Counted from the first letter of the stretch, positions 1-10,789 are shown. The stretch: DNA of 64,000 bases from Eonycteris spelaea (GCA_003508835.1 PUFA01000068.1:5828001-5892000), one strand, 5' to 3'. The notes: generated by a model not told the origin, from the letters alone. A program made the numbers and translations.

Positions 1-194
1 AGAGTGTTGTTCCCCCAAGAGAATTTAGTGCTGCTAGTAAGAGATAGGAGACAAAGAATTTCCACAGGGGAAACCCAGAGATTTTACACTATGTTCAGGA
101 ATTCCATAGATAACACAGTCTTTTAGATGGGTACAACGATCGAGGGTTTCCCCCTCTCGCTCATCTATTCTCTATGGTGTCACTTTGAGAAACA

Positions 195-300
195 CCTTCG
201 TCAGACCCAGTTTTTTTCTCACCTGTGAAATGAAGATAAAAGTCCTCACCTAACTACTAAATATGGTTACTATGAGGTTCTAAGTGCTCTACACACATAC
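195..300 (+). repeat. MIR SINE fragment
   Basis: The stretch resembles the conserved 3' half of MIR in sense, with a run like 'ctcacctgtgaaatgaagat' followed by the loss-rich tail. It is ancient and diverged, and no flanking duplication is visible. Confidence 0.5.
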
Positions 301-489
301 GGTGTCCCCTCACAGACTTGAGTTCCTCTAGCACAAGTCTCATTCCTGACTGCATCCTCCAGGGCACAATGTGTGTATTAAGGAAATGTTTGCAGTACAG
401 CAGAGGCATTTTATCAGAGGCCCTGTAGAGAGGCAGTACTCACTTGAAAGAATATATACCCACTGTGGATTTATAAGCACTCCAGGAGG

Positions 490-590
490 GGAGTGTGTGC
501 TAGTTGGCCACTTATCAGCTATATGACCTTAGGTTGGTTACTTAATTTGAGCATCATTTTTTTCTATCTGTTAAATAGTATTGCTGTGCT
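490..590 (+). repeat. MIR SINE fragment
   Basis: It carries the MIR core in sense: 'ctatatgaccttaggttggt', then 'acttaatttgagc' and a 'tatctgttaaatagtattg' segment. This matches the family's 'tgaccttgggcaagtcac...ctgtaaaatggg' pattern with many substitutions. Confidence 0.65.
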
Positions 591-1119
591 GTCTTTTCCC
601 AAACGTGGCTGTCAAGAACAAATGCACCTGTGGTGAAAGGGCTTAGAATGAAGACAGAGCTGGGTTTGAGCCCTCCTGTGTCTACTTATGCAGTGTATCC
701 TGTTGGGGTCCTGCCCAGGATTTCTTGGATCCTTTCTATAATTTCTATGCCCCTCTCCCAGCTTTGGTGTCCTTATATGATTAATGGCCTGCAACTGTGA
801 TTCTTCTTCAGAGGACTGTCGCTTTGCCAAGTGCTGGAATTGTGCAACCATTTAGAGGCCCTTAACCAATGACTATGTTGGCCCAGCTCCCTTGCCTTGG
901 GTGGTGCGACTCTGAGACAAAGTCAGCTATGCAGTGCTTCGCTCTCAGAGCAGGACCTTCCCTGGCACCCTAACCTTGCTTGTCTCCATCCTCTTCTCTC
1001 TCCTGTTTCCCCACTCAATTACTGGTTTCTCCTGGGACCCCCTTCTTCATAAATTACTTGCATATTATTCTCATCTCAAGGTGAGGGGACTTGATCCAGG
1101 ATAATTTAATAAAGTCTAA
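591..1119. other. unassigned unique-looking sequence
   Basis: I recognise no repeat or gene here. The short open frame at 612-851 on the minus strand has no recognisable domain and no coding character. Confidence 0.5.
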
Positions 1120-1290
1120 CCTTGGTTAAAGTGACTTACTCACAAGGAATCTCATTTTTCTCATGTGGAAAAGGAAGATGGTAACATCTACCACCCGTGG
1201 TTATTGAATCATAGTAGTTATTCAACAATTATTGCTAAGTACATTTTGAAGCCTTCTGCAAGTAACAAGTATGGGGTAACTTTATTTTAT
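1120..1290 (+). repeat. MIR SINE fragment
   Basis: A degraded sense MIR 3' half: 'agtgacttactcacaagg', then 'cttttctcatgtgg'-type wording, then a short tail. The identification is by pattern only. Confidence 0.45.
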
Positions 1291-2005
1291 GATGTATAAG
1301 GGAGGATAAACCAGATAAATTCAACCTGGAGTTAAGGTCCAACTCTCTATGCAACTGAATATTTATTTAGAGTTTCAGGGTTCATCTCTCCTTGTTCACT
1401 ATATGGTTCCACCACCTGCCCTTGCCCTGCCCCTGCAGCCGTGCTTCTGGGCTCTCTCTTTCTGCTTGAGGAAAGGCCTCTTTGAGCCATTTGTGGAAGT
1501 AGCCTTTGCTTCAGTGAGCAGGGATCCCCCTTCCCTCATTCCCAGATTAAGTGCCTGTAGCAGCTTCCCAAGTGAGTATTAGCCAGGCACATTTTTTTGG
1601 TGTAGATGAACTCTGGCAGCCAGCTGGGGATTAGCAGGCAGTGAAGGCTCCCACATGTACAAAGCACTCAGACCCTTTGGCTCCAATTTGCTGTTGGCTC
1701 ATGGGGAAATTGTAACAAGAATGTGAGTGACTGGTTGAACACAGCGGGAGCTCTAGACTGAAGGGCTGGAGAAAGCTCTGTCTGATCAAACACTGTGCGT
1801 TGCTTCCCTGCACGAGGTGGAAAGGTTATATATTTGTCCTGTTCACTCAGCAGCATACCTTGCTCAGGGCTATGACAAGCCCTTTCTGTAGCTCTGTGTA
1901 GGAAGTGACAGCTGCTGAACAATATCAGGCGAGAAGAAAAGAGCCAAGGATTTCTCTCAAGAAGTAGGTTTGATTAAAAAAGAAAACAAAAGAATAAAGC
2001 ACATT
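1291..2005. other. unassigned sequence
   Basis: No repeat or gene is recognised. The stretch is slightly richer in G+C between 1400 and 1600. Short open frames at 1349-1582 (+) and 1668-1922 (-) have no domain similarity. Confidence 0.45.
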
Positions 2006-2170
2006 AAGGCAGAAAGGAGTCTAAGGGATCATACAATCTGATTTTACATTTTACAAAGAAAGTGATGCCTGTAGAGGAAAAGGTTTTTCCCCAAAGTCAC
2101 ACAGCCAGTGTCTGAGAAAGGGGTGGAACCCAAATCTGGACAAATGGGCAACTAGTTTTCCAATTGCACC
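2006..2170 (-). repeat. MIR SINE
   Basis: Antisense MIR: 'attttacaaagaaagtgatg' followed by 'ccccaaagtcacacagccag' and 'ggaacccaaatctgg'. This is the reverse complement of the family's core and tRNA-related half. Confidence 0.8.
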
Positions 2171-2244
2171 CTTTTACTTGGCTACTTCTTCACTTTTAGT
2201 TCTCCTTCTGCTATGCAGTTATTTGTTTAAGCACTACTTTAATC

Positions 2245-2460
2245 TTCAGCATATATGATTTGAGCCCCTACTGTGTACCAGCCTCACATATACAATCTTC
2301 TATAATTCTTACAACAACCTTATGAGCAGACATTGTTACCTTTGATGATACTGTGACAGGTGACCCGACTTATACAGGGTCACATAGCTAGTATGTGGCC
2401 CAACCTCTGGCTATCTGTCGTGAATTCTCCACACAGTCTAAGATATGGTGCTACCTTTGA
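2245..2460 (-). repeat. MIR SINE
   Basis: Antisense MIR: 'cccctactgtgtaccagcc', 'ttacaacaaccttatgagc', then 'gggtcacatagctagtatgt'. The order and spacing fit a near full-length MIR in reverse. Confidence 0.8.
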
Positions 2461-3280
2461 GGATTGGCTTCTGGGATCTACCAGGATAATGGATAAAAAT
2501 TGGGAGAAAGGAGAGAAACTAGGTAGGGTAGGGCTAGACAGGAGGTGGCTGGAATAAAGTAGTTGAGAAAGTATCGGCTGTAGGAAGCCTTTGGATTTCC
2601 TGTCAATCGAACAAATGTCAGTGGGATTCTTTAGGATAATGACATAAATGTGTGATTCATGGACCACATCCTTTGTTTTGGCTTTAAAGTAGATTTATAA
2701 AAATTAAAAAAAAAATCTTGCCTATAGTTTGTGTAAGAGAAAAGGCAGGCTGAGTGACACATGGGAACACATAATACATTGGCTGATATTCTTATAGATC
2801 ATGAGGCCATGGAAAGTTTGAGCTTTGGAATCAGAAAAGTAAATCAATATAATTTCTTCTAACTGAAGAACTTGTTTCCCATCCAAAGGAAAGTTGGCAA
2901 ATCTTATATTCATAATCTAATTTTATTTCCATAAATGATTAAGTATAATAGCAAATGAAGTGCTTTTGTCCATGGGACCACTATTAAAAGATCAGCATGC
3001 ATAAACAGTGCCCAGGCTTCGTGTAGTCTCCTGATGAGGTATGAAACAGGTGATATGCAGAAAGAAATATTTGTGATTCTTGGGAAACATGAATCTTTCT
3101 TGTAGCAAACTGCCCTGAGGATGAGGAAGAAAATGAATACAAGTAGTCAAAGGAAGATGAAAGTGGCTTTAACACATTTTCTATAGTTAGATGAAAAATC
3201 TTTTATTTACACTATAGTATATTTCTTATTTTGAAATATTAGAATAAAAACCTCGAAAAGAAGGAAAAACACCGATAATG
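2461..3280. other. unassigned sequence
   Basis: No gene and no repeat family recognised. AT-rich with short homopolymer runs (A9 near 2709). Confidence 0.45.
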
Positions 3281-3560
3281 TTTGTATATCATTTTAACAT
3301 TTTGGTTTATGTGTTTCCAGTTTTTTTTCTATGCTTATTGTAATCTATGTACAATTTCATTCACTGATTTTTTTCAATGAAAATGTCTTAAGCATTTTTT
3401 AGGTTATTACATAGCTTCTATAAAGGTGATTTTAATGGTTCCCTATATTTATTGCATGCATAGAGCATAATTTGTAACCTTTTTGCTACCATTGAACATT
3501 TAGGTTGTTACTATAAATGGTATCAAATTTTATTAAAACTTCGGTATCACTTGTACTAGC
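3281..3560 (-). repeat. old LINE-like sequence, probably L1
   Basis: The segment 'ccattgaacatttaggttgt' near 3490-3510 resembles the antisense 3' region of old L1 families ('gatggacatttgggttgttt'). The rest is too diverged to place. Confidence 0.35.
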
Positions 3561-3845
3561 ATATCTCTTTTAATCAGGTACATAATTAATTACATTAATG
3601 AACTTCCTGATTTTAAACCATCCTTGCATTCCTGATGTAGATTCTACTTGGTTATTATTATACGTATTTCCATTGGCTAGAGTTTCATTTGAGATTTTTG
3701 TATACATATTCATAAATATGATTGACTTAAGCAGAAACAAAAAGCCTGCCTTTTCTCCTTCAAAGCTCATGGATCTCTTGTCAAACAGATCCGGTTTCAG
3801 ATCGTCTGTTTCCAAATTTTATAAACTTGAACAAATTATATAGCC
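3561..3845 (-). mobile_element. L1 LINE fragment (ORF2 reverse-transcriptase region)
   Basis: Antisense L1 ORF2. The run 'aaaccatccttgcattcctg' followed by 'tctacttggttattatta' and 'gagatttttgtatacatatt' matches the familiar reverse complement of the L1 ORF2 reverse-transcriptase segment. Stops interrupt every frame. Confidence 0.7.
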
Positions 3846-4259
3846 TTTCTTTTTATCAGTTCTTTTATTTTTATTTGGTTGTGTATTTTAAGAACAGCAC
3901 TCAAGGGATATGATGCTTACTTGTTATTAAGAATTCAATTCTGAAAGGTCATTTGAATGTTATAGCATTGTATAGGTCAAAGTATTGAAAATTCGGATAG
4001 AGTAATACCATATTTAAGATTGGGACAATTTTTTTTTTATTACCCGTGTTTTAAATAACCTGTCTTTCAAAATTGGCAGATAGAGACTCATGCAGAATTC
4101 TGCATATGTGTGAGTATAGGCAAACTATTACCAGTATGGTACAATCTGGTGGGTCCTAAAGCCTGATCTGCTGACTGAATTGGAAGGATTACCAGGCCTG
4201 CCCAGCTGGACAAAACCTACACTCACAGGTGATTCTCATATGTGTCTCAGATTAGGGAA

Positions 4260-4465
4260 ACAGTGGTAGCGGAAAGAGAATCATATAGACTTTTTGGTCA
4301 CACTAGGTTTCAATGCCCTGTAATTTGTTGATCTCAGGAAAATTCCCTTAACTTTCGGATCTCAGTTTTATCAACTGTAATAAAAGTTTAATACTTCTAT
4401 TACTGGTTACAAATTGTCTTTCATGTAGTAAGTGATCAGAAATGGCAGTCATTATTATTATGGTG
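4260..4465 (+). repeat. MIR SINE
   Basis: Sense MIR with 'agagaatcatatagac', a diverged 'aaaattcccttaactttcgg' core, 'tatcaactgtaataaaag' and the 'cattattattatggtg' tail. Confidence 0.65.
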
Positions 4466-5268
4466 TTGCCTTCATCATAGGATACTTCCCTTTATGTGTT
4501 AATGTTTCTGTGATGGAGATGCAAATCACAATTAAGGTAAACAATTATCAGTTGGCGAGCAGAAAATTTAGAACTATTATATTGCCAGAGATGTATGAAC
4601 TTGTCCATATGTGGAGGTTATTTAATCATTTGATTCTTAACTCAGTTGAATTATTTGTATCAATATCATGACAGAAGGGTGCATTTTATCTCAAATTTGA
4701 ATCCCTAATTATTGACTTAATGGCTTAAAAAGTACTGCATTATGATGCAGCATTAAAATGAAAAAATAATTATGTTTCCAGAAGAATGACTGATACATGC
4801 CAGGCAATGCAATGAAAGAAAATAGAACCTGCCAAATTTCTCAGAATAGATCATAAAAGTCTCAAAGTGGAAAGTTGGGGTTAACAATTTATGTATTTGA
4901 AGTATGGTCATTTAGGTGCCAAATAGCTCTCTCTCTCAAAAGTTGTTGGCTGACTTTCAGGATACTTACTTTAGTTAAAAAAAAAAAATACAGCTATGAG
5001 GGAGATGCAAATAAAGCATCAATATTTTTCTGTATGCCTGAAAATAATATAGTTAATCCTAAAGGAATGAAAAGGCCACTATCAAGGCATAATTTATGCA
5101 AAGTTGAAAACTTAGGCTCCAAACTTGATTAGGGCATGGAAGAAAAAATATGGATACATATTTTATTATTAAATATAAAAAGGTGAATATTTATGTAGCT
5201 CTTCCCTTAACCCTATCGAAAAGCTGTAATAGTGGCTTATGGTGGACAATTTATTAGGACCTAGTATG
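4466..5268. other. unassigned AT-rich sequence
   Basis: No gene or repeat family recognised. Contains an A10 run at about 4978. Confidence 0.45.
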
Positions 5269-5269
5269 A

Positions 5270-6192
5270 TGTGACAGTATATGATATTGTGATTTATAAA
5301 AGAAATATATATTTGGCCTTTCTGGCACAGAGATCCAAAACTTTGGAATTTCTTAAGTGATGTGAGTGATAAAGGTGTCTTCTGGGTCAATGAGTGAACT
5401 TTGGAATGCCCTAGATCACCTAAGGATGGGTGGGAACTGGTAACCAGAGGAGTCAACCATGTGATTAAAAGGTTGAAACTTTTCGTCCCATCCCCATGAC
5501 ATTCCAGAAAGGGACAGGGACTGGAAGCTAAATTAATCATTACTAGGCAATGATTTAATAAATCATACCTATGTAATGAAGCCTCCATAAAAACCTGAAA
5601 GGACAGGATTCAGAGAGTTTCTCCACTGGTGAACACGTGGGGATACGGGAGGGAGGGGATCAGGAGTAGTGCTCTGAGAGAGTGTGGAAGTTGAGCCCTT
5701 TTTCCATATCTTGCCATATGTATCTCTTTCATTTGGCTGTTCTTGAGTTATATCCTTTTATGATAAACTAGTAATCTAGTGAGTAAATAGATTTCCTAAA
5801 TTCTGTGGGATGCTCTAGAAAATTAATCAAGCCCTGCAGGAACCTCCGATCTATGGCCAGTCAGTCAAAAATACAGGTAGTAACTTGGGCTTGTGATTGG
5901 CATCCTGAATTGCGGAGGGTTGTTGGAACCTCCATTGTGTAGCTGGTTGGTCAGAAGCACAGTGAAAATCTGAGGTTGTGGCTTATGTCTGATGTGGTGT
6001 AAGGGGCAAGTTTTGTGAGACAGCCCCTTAACCTATGGAATTTGATGCTATTTCTGAGCATGTAGTATCAGAATTGAGTTGCATCATAAGACACCCAGCT
6101 GGTGTCCTAAGCATTGTTTGTTGGTATCAGGACCCCTCCCACCCCCACCCCACCCCACCCCACTCCACCCCACCCCCACACTGGAATTGGTG
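5270..6192 (+). mobile_element. LTR of an old endogenous retrovirus (probably solo)
   Basis: I recognise this as a mammalian interspersed LTR. It contains 'aatgaagcctccataaaaac', a 'ggtgaacacgtgg' block, 'atccttttatgataaactag' as a likely polyadenylation region (TATA-like 'ataaac'), a 'gaacctccgatctatggcc' block and 'gacacccagctggtgtc' near the end. The start is placed at a TG at 5270; a C-rich tract expands just before the 3' end. 'tggtgatcagaacac' at about 6185 may be a decayed primer-binding site complementary to tRNA-Leu, which would suggest an ERV-L-like lineage. No gag, pol or env similarity follows, so it is probably a solo LTR. I cannot name the family. Confidence 0.7.
6133..6179. repeat. 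C-rich (CCCCA)n tract
   Basis: An imperfect tandem of CCCCA/CCCA units. The minus strand has many GGGG runs separated by one or two bases, so it could form a G-quadruplex. It lies inside the tail of the LTR. Confidence 0.9.
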
Positions 6193-6199
6193 ATCAGAA

Positions 6200-6840
6200 C
6201 ACCTATTTAAAGAGCAATTAGCTGATGACTTTTACATCTGTTTCTGGACTCCTATGGCAAGCTAGACTAATTCTGCTGAGCAGCGATTTGATATTTTGTG
6301 CTTCATTGTAAATTTGGGTTTTGTCCACATGGGAAGGCTTGTGAGCTTTTTGTTTGTTTGTTTTTGCTGCTTTAAAATAATAACAGCTGTAGACAGTTAT
6401 TTATGCTAGCATGCACTACAAATTTAAATGAGCTTTTGATCCTTTTGAATTTTTGTAGTTGCAGAGATGTAAGTGATGTTAATATAAAGCTTAAAAAGTA
6501 ATAATGCTTGCATTATTTAATGGTTATCTCTACTGAAATGCTAGTCACACACAACGTGTAGTATAGTTCTATTCAGAAACGCAGCCCCTTAAAGAGCTCT
6601 GGTTGTTAGTTCCAGCTTCAAAAATCTCCAAGGATGGGTTTCTATCTAAACTTTCAGAGTCTGAGGAACTTGACATTAACAACTACTCTTTGTTGTATTC
6701 CATAGCTCCTGTGGTCATGGAAACATTAGATATTAAAAGTAATAGCTGATTTTCTTTGTTTGCTTATTTGTTTTACTTTTCTGAAATGGTCAGTTCTCTA
6801 ACTGGAGAGGAACTGAATAAAGATGTTGGGCTTATTCCTT
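6200..6840. other. unassigned sequence
   Basis: No repeat family or gene recognised downstream of the LTR. A (TTTG)n-type short run occurs near 6349-6364. Confidence 0.45.
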
Positions 6841-6844
6841 ATAT

Positions 6845-7090
6845 GTTTTTTAAATTTAAAAATTAAAAAAATTTATTACAATTACACTTGGCATATTATA
6901 TTTCAGGTGTAAAACATAGTGATTAGACATTTGTATAACTTATGAAGTGATCACCCCAATAAGTGCATTTGACACCATACACAGTTATTACAATATATTA
7001 TTGACTGTATTCATTATGCTATGCTTTACATCCCCATGACTATTTTGTAATTACTAATTTATGCTTCTTAATCCCTTCACTTTTTGATGG
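6845..7090 (-). mobile_element. L1 LINE 3'-end fragment
   Basis: Antisense L1 3' untranslated region: 'atttcaggtgtaaaacatag' followed by 'tgattagacatttgtat', 'gaagtgatcaccccaataag' and 'ttattacaatatattattga'. The wording is that of an L1MA-type 3' end. The fragment stops after about 250 bp. Confidence 0.8.
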
Positions 7091-7459
7091 ATGTCTTCTT
7101 AATGACCTCTTTTGGAATCCTTTATTTTGGGACCTTACACAAAGAGCATAAGTATTTGCTAAGTTAACATAACTGAAATGAATTGTACTGAATGTGTTTA
7201 TTGTAACTTTAATAAGCATAATTGTATGTTCATAGTTCTATAGAGAAATGGAAAAAATATAAAGGAGTATTTACAATGTTCTTTCTCACTTTTCATTACG
7301 GTATTAGGAATGCCCTTAGGGCTAGCCTAGTTTTTTTTTCCCCTTGTTATCCACCTGTGCCTTCATTATGTTGGTTCTACACTTTAGATAGATAGATATA
7401 GATAGTCTATTCATTTATGCATACCAGGTAACTGTCATGCTTACACCTTATGCAGTAAT

Positions 7460-7546
7460 ACCAATGGCAAAGGATATTTAGTCTAAGAGTCATGGACTAT
7501 GGAGAAAAGAGTATCAGAATTGTAGTCACAAAGACATATATATAAT
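7460..7546 (+). repeat. MIR SINE, 5' part, split by insertion
   Basis: 'tctaagagtcatggactat' and 'gtatcagaattgtag' match the tRNA-related half of MIR in sense. The copy stops at 7546 and resumes at 7753; the intervening piece is the 5S-derived retroposon. Confidence 0.65.
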
Positions 7547-7752
7547 TTTTTTTAGGCAAGGCAACCTTTGGTTGACCTCACAGATTACAAGGACCTTGTC
7601 ATTTTATAATCCATTTTTTTTATTTTTTACACCTACAGCACCTGGTCTTCCTAGGTGGTCTCCCATCCAAGTAGTAACCAGGCTCAACTCTGCTTAGCTT
7701 CCAAAACCAGAGGGGATCAGGCTTGTTCAGGGTAGCATGGCCATAGACATGC
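7547..7752 (-). mobile_element. 5S rRNA-derived retroposon (SINE-like)
   Basis: On the minus strand this reads as a 5S rRNA-like head (7632-7748), then about 80 bases of unrelated body beginning with an A-rich linker, then an A8 tail (T-run at 7546-7553 on the plus strand). It splits a MIR. Segments 7532-7546 and 7753-7767 (AGACATATATATAAT and AGACCTATATTTAAT) match at 13 of 15 positions and look like a decayed target-site duplication. No T-run terminator follows the 5S part, so Pol III would read into the body, as in a SINE. 5S-derived SINEs (MEG-RS and MEG-RL) are described from fruit bats; membership is inference. The alternative is a one-off 5S retropseudogene beside unrelated sequence. 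Confidence 0.75.
7632..7748 (-). pseudogene. 5S rRNA-like sequence (head of the retroposon)
   Basis: The reverse complement aligns over its whole length with vertebrate 5S rRNA, starting GTCTATGGCCAT and ending GGTGCTGTAGG, at roughly 80% identity by eye. Many differences are transitions, several at CpG sites. The internal Pol III promoter is the best-kept part: the A box reads GGAAGCTAAGCAG, and the C-box segment TACTTGGATGGGAGACC is intact with one difference just upstream (TTAC for TTAG). It is not a functional 5S gene: it is a single, diverged copy without a T-run terminator. Confidence 0.93.
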
Positions 7753-7905
7753 AGACCTATATTTAATCTTCCTTCTGTTGTGTTTTACCTGTGGGGTACT
7801 AGACAAAGTACTTAACCTTCAAGAGCCTTAGTTTTCTTATCTGTTGAATGCAGTTAATAATAATGAAGTGATTTAAAAGTTTGGCAGATAATTGGCCCAA
7901 AATAA
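7753..7905 (+). repeat. MIR SINE, 3' part, split by insertion
   Basis: Continues the MIR begun at 7460: 'gacaaagtacttaacctt', 'gagccttagttttcttatct' and 'gttgaatgcagttaataata' match the sense core and 3' half. Confidence 0.8.
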
Positions 7906-7971
7906 ATACCAAATCCCCTTGTATTCATCATTCTTTTCAGACGATAATAGATCCGAGTTTATTTTCTAGAG

Positions 7972-8151
7972 CAAGAGTTATCAAAATGTAGTCTCTGGAC
8001 CAGGATTGTCAGTATTGCCTGGGGGCTAGTTAGAATGCAAATTCTTGGGCCCTATCACAGACTCTTGGATTAGAAATTCTGAAGGGCAAGCCAAGTAATT
8101 TGTGAACTTCTCCAGGTGATTGCGGTACATGATAACATTTGAGAACCACTG
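7972..8151 (+). mobile_element. MER5A DNA transposon (hAT-Charlie)
   Basis: Starts with a decayed terminal inverted repeat 'caagagttatcaaaatg' and ends 'catttgagaaccactg', with 'gcaaattcttgggccctat' and 'gattagaaattctgaagg' between, all diagnostic of MER5A. The 8-bp flanks TTCTAGAG and CCCTAAAG match at five positions, consistent with an old 8-bp hAT target duplication. Non-autonomous, no coding capacity. Confidence 0.9.
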
Positions 8152-8429
8152 CCCTAAAGTATAAACCTCCTGTTTAAACTAGAATCCAACAATTTGATTT
8201 CTATTATTTTTGTTATCTCTGAACAAATCTGAATATTGCCAGGTTATAGAAATCCAGCTCTCCAGTATAATGCCCAAGAATGCCCTCTGTTTTTGCTGCT
8301 GTTCTAGAGAGGGATGGGATTGAGAGGGCAGGGAAGAATGATGGTTGTTGATTCCAAGACAGAGCACCAGTACTGAATGAAAAGTTTCTTTGTTCCATTT
8401 CTTCAGCAATGCTTAAACCACCCTGGCTT

Positions 8430-8605
8430 CCTTGGCATTATCACACTTTATAATTTCTGCCAATCTAATAGATATGAGATTGCATGTTTCTGAGTTTAAT
8501 TTACATTTTCCTGATTTTAATGTTTATTGTCTGATCAATTGTTGATTGGCCAATTGTTTGCACTTTTATGAAATGTGTGTTGTATCTGTTAGTCAATGTC
8601 TACTT
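8430..8605 (-). mobile_element. old L1 LINE fragment
   Basis: 'ctgccaatctaatagatatg' followed by 'tttaatttacattttcctg' and 'gattggccaattgtttgcac' is the reverse complement of an old L1 segment near the end of ORF2. Confidence 0.65.
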
Positions 8606-8609
8606 AGGC

Positions 8610-9050
8610 TTTTCTTTATTGATTTGTTGCAATTTAATTGACATATGCCATTGTGTAAGTTTAAGATGTACAATGTGTTGATTTGATATATATTACAAAA
8701 TGATTACACTGTAGTGTTAGTTAACACCTCCAACACATCACATAATTATCACTTTTGTAATGAGTACATTTAAATTTACTCTTTTAGCAAATTTCAAATA
8801 TGTAATACAGTGTTATTAAATGTAATCACCATGATATACATTAGATCCCCAGAACTTTTTGATCTTATAAACAGAAAATTTTACCTTTTGACAGACATCT
8901 CCCCATTTCCCCACCCCACAGCTCATCCTAACCACCATTCTGATCGGTTTCTACAAATTTACTTTTTCGAGATTCTACATATAAGTAACCTACACTATTT
9001 GTCTTTCTCAGACTTATTTCTCTTAGCATGGCTGAATAATGAATAATAAT
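8610..9050 (-). mobile_element. L1 LINE 3' end
   Basis: Antisense L1M-type 3' region: 'gtgtaagtttaagatgtaca', 'gttagttaacacctccaac', 'cattagatccccagaacttt' and 'cttatttctcttagcatggc'. It breaks at about 9050 where the expected continuation is missing; a matching continuation appears at 10166. Confidence 0.9.
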
Positions 9051-10165
9051 AATATATACATCTGAATTATATTTTTGTGTTTTATAATTCATTGAGTTTT
9101 ATTAAAACAGCTGCTTTGAATGTTTTAACAAGTAAATTGTAGGTTTCTTTGTTTTGGCTCAGTCACTGAAAGATGATGATTCTTTGGTGGTGTCATGTTA
9201 CCTTGATTTTTCATGTTGCTGTCTTCATATTTGAAGTAGCAGTCACCTCCAGTTTATACTGACTTGGGGGCAGAAACACCTTCCATCTGTCTGCCTGGCT
9301 AGATTTTGAGGCTCTCAGACCTTCTGTGGACACGTCTGCTCCTGCTTCTTGCTTCCTCTTGTGGCAGAATTTTTTAAACTTGTGTGTCTTCTCTCCATCC
9401 TGCAACACACTAGGCACTTGGAGGGCTAACAATCCCTCTTTCGTTTTCCCAAAGGGGGTGCTAGAGCTCAAGTTTGTGGTCTCTCTTTGGCCCACAGATT
9501 GGGGCTGGCTTCTGAGATGCTCACCTGTGTGGTCTTCCACCGTTCTTTGGCTGCCACCTTCAGGAGAGCCAACAGGTAGGTGGCTGCAGAGTGGGTGCGT
9601 AGTTAAGGCATGAGGGCTGCTAGCAGTGTGACTCTCCTAGCTGTCCTGAGCTGGCTACTTGAGAGAGTTCATCACGCAGTCACTATGAATCAAGTTACTT
9701 AATGTCCTTTGAGAGGCTCATGCACTTTTCCAGATTCTTTTTGCTCCCCAGGCATAGAGCTCCTGGTTTAATACTGTGATGGCGTGAGAGAAATGAGCCT
9801 CTTTGAAGCGTCGGCATAGCTGGGGAAGCTGGGTGCTCACTCACAGCCTTTCCCCCAAGGCTGTGAAACAATCTCTCATGGCCCAAAACTATGCAGCCCA
9901 TTCCAATTGCATCTAGTCCCCTCCTCCCTCCGCCCCCCCACCTGCCCACACTGAGTGCTGGATTTCTCAGGAAACCTGGACTTCCACAAAGGCCCTCTCA
10001 TCCATTCTTAGTGTTCTCTAGGGGTTCTTAGACCTCAGTGGAGAGGAGCTAGAGCTGGCTCAGAGCTCACATCAGGGTCAAAGTCAGGACTGAGATCTGT
10101 TTGCCTATTACCTGATACATAGGTGGGTGAGACCCCTTCCTTGGCATGAGATTTAGCATCACATT
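9051..10165. other. 1.1-kb block between two L1 pieces, perhaps L1 5'UTR
   Basis: The block sits between two consecutive pieces of an antisense L1. Wording such as 'ggtggtgtcatgttaccttg', 'tgaagtagcagtcacctcc' and 'tgtctgcctggctag' reminds me of the antisense 5' untranslated region of old L1 families, and its higher G+C fits that. The match is weak. Open frames here (9211-9540 minus, 9326-9613 plus, 9695-9949 minus) have no protein similarity. Confidence 0.35.
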
Positions 10166-10510
10166 TTCTTTATCGGACACTTAGATTGTTTCCATGTATC
10201 AACTATTGTAAAAATGCTTCACTGAACATGGAAGTGCATATATCTTTTTGAATTAGTGTTTTCATTTTCTTTGGATAAATACCCAGATGTGTGGTCGCCG
10301 GATCATATGGTAGTTCTAAGTTAACTTTTTTGAGGAAACATTGTTTTTCTGTAGTGGTTGCACCAATTTATATTCCCACCAAAAATACAGGAGGGTTCTC
10401 TCGAATCCACATCCTCACCAATACTTATCATTTCTTGTCTTTTTGATAATCGCCGTCATTAACAGGTGTGAGGTGATAGCCCTTTGTGGTTTAGATTTGC
10501 AACTGATGTT
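10166..10510 (-). mobile_element. L1 LINE fragment (ORF2 end / 3'UTR)
   Basis: Antisense L1: 'gattgtttccatgtatcaac', 'ggatcatatggtagttctaa', 'ttgcaccaatttatattccc' and 'taacaggtgtgaggtgatag'. It is collinear with the piece at 8610-9050. Confidence 0.9.
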
Positions 10511-10789
10511 TTCTTTTCTTAATTTTACTTTCAGCACATTTTTTTTTATATGCAAGTATATATGTTTCTCTAGATATTTCTCTGGCAACTCCAATATTTA
10601 GAATTGATTCTGAGGTTTCTGTTGGACTCAGGTCCTCAGACAACCCAGTCTCAGTTCATAATTCCAGCAGTGGTTGTCACTTAGAAGTCTTCTCTATTCT
10701 ACCGTCAATCAGAATCTCATTCATTTTTGAAACTCCATGTTGAATTTTTTTCCTTTGTCAGGCCTTCTCAATCCTCGTAACTAAAAATA

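Noticed and set aside
5169..5588. A 139-codon minus-strand protein
   Set aside because: Lies mostly antisense to the LTR; chance open frame.
6133..6179. Interstitial telomere repeat
   Set aside because: Units are CCCCA/CCCCCA, not CCCTAA, and the tract is explained as an expansion inside the LTR tail.
7632..7748. A functional 5S rRNA gene
   Set aside because: About one base in five differs from vertebrate 5S, there is no T-run terminator, and it is an isolated copy with a body, A-tail and target duplication.
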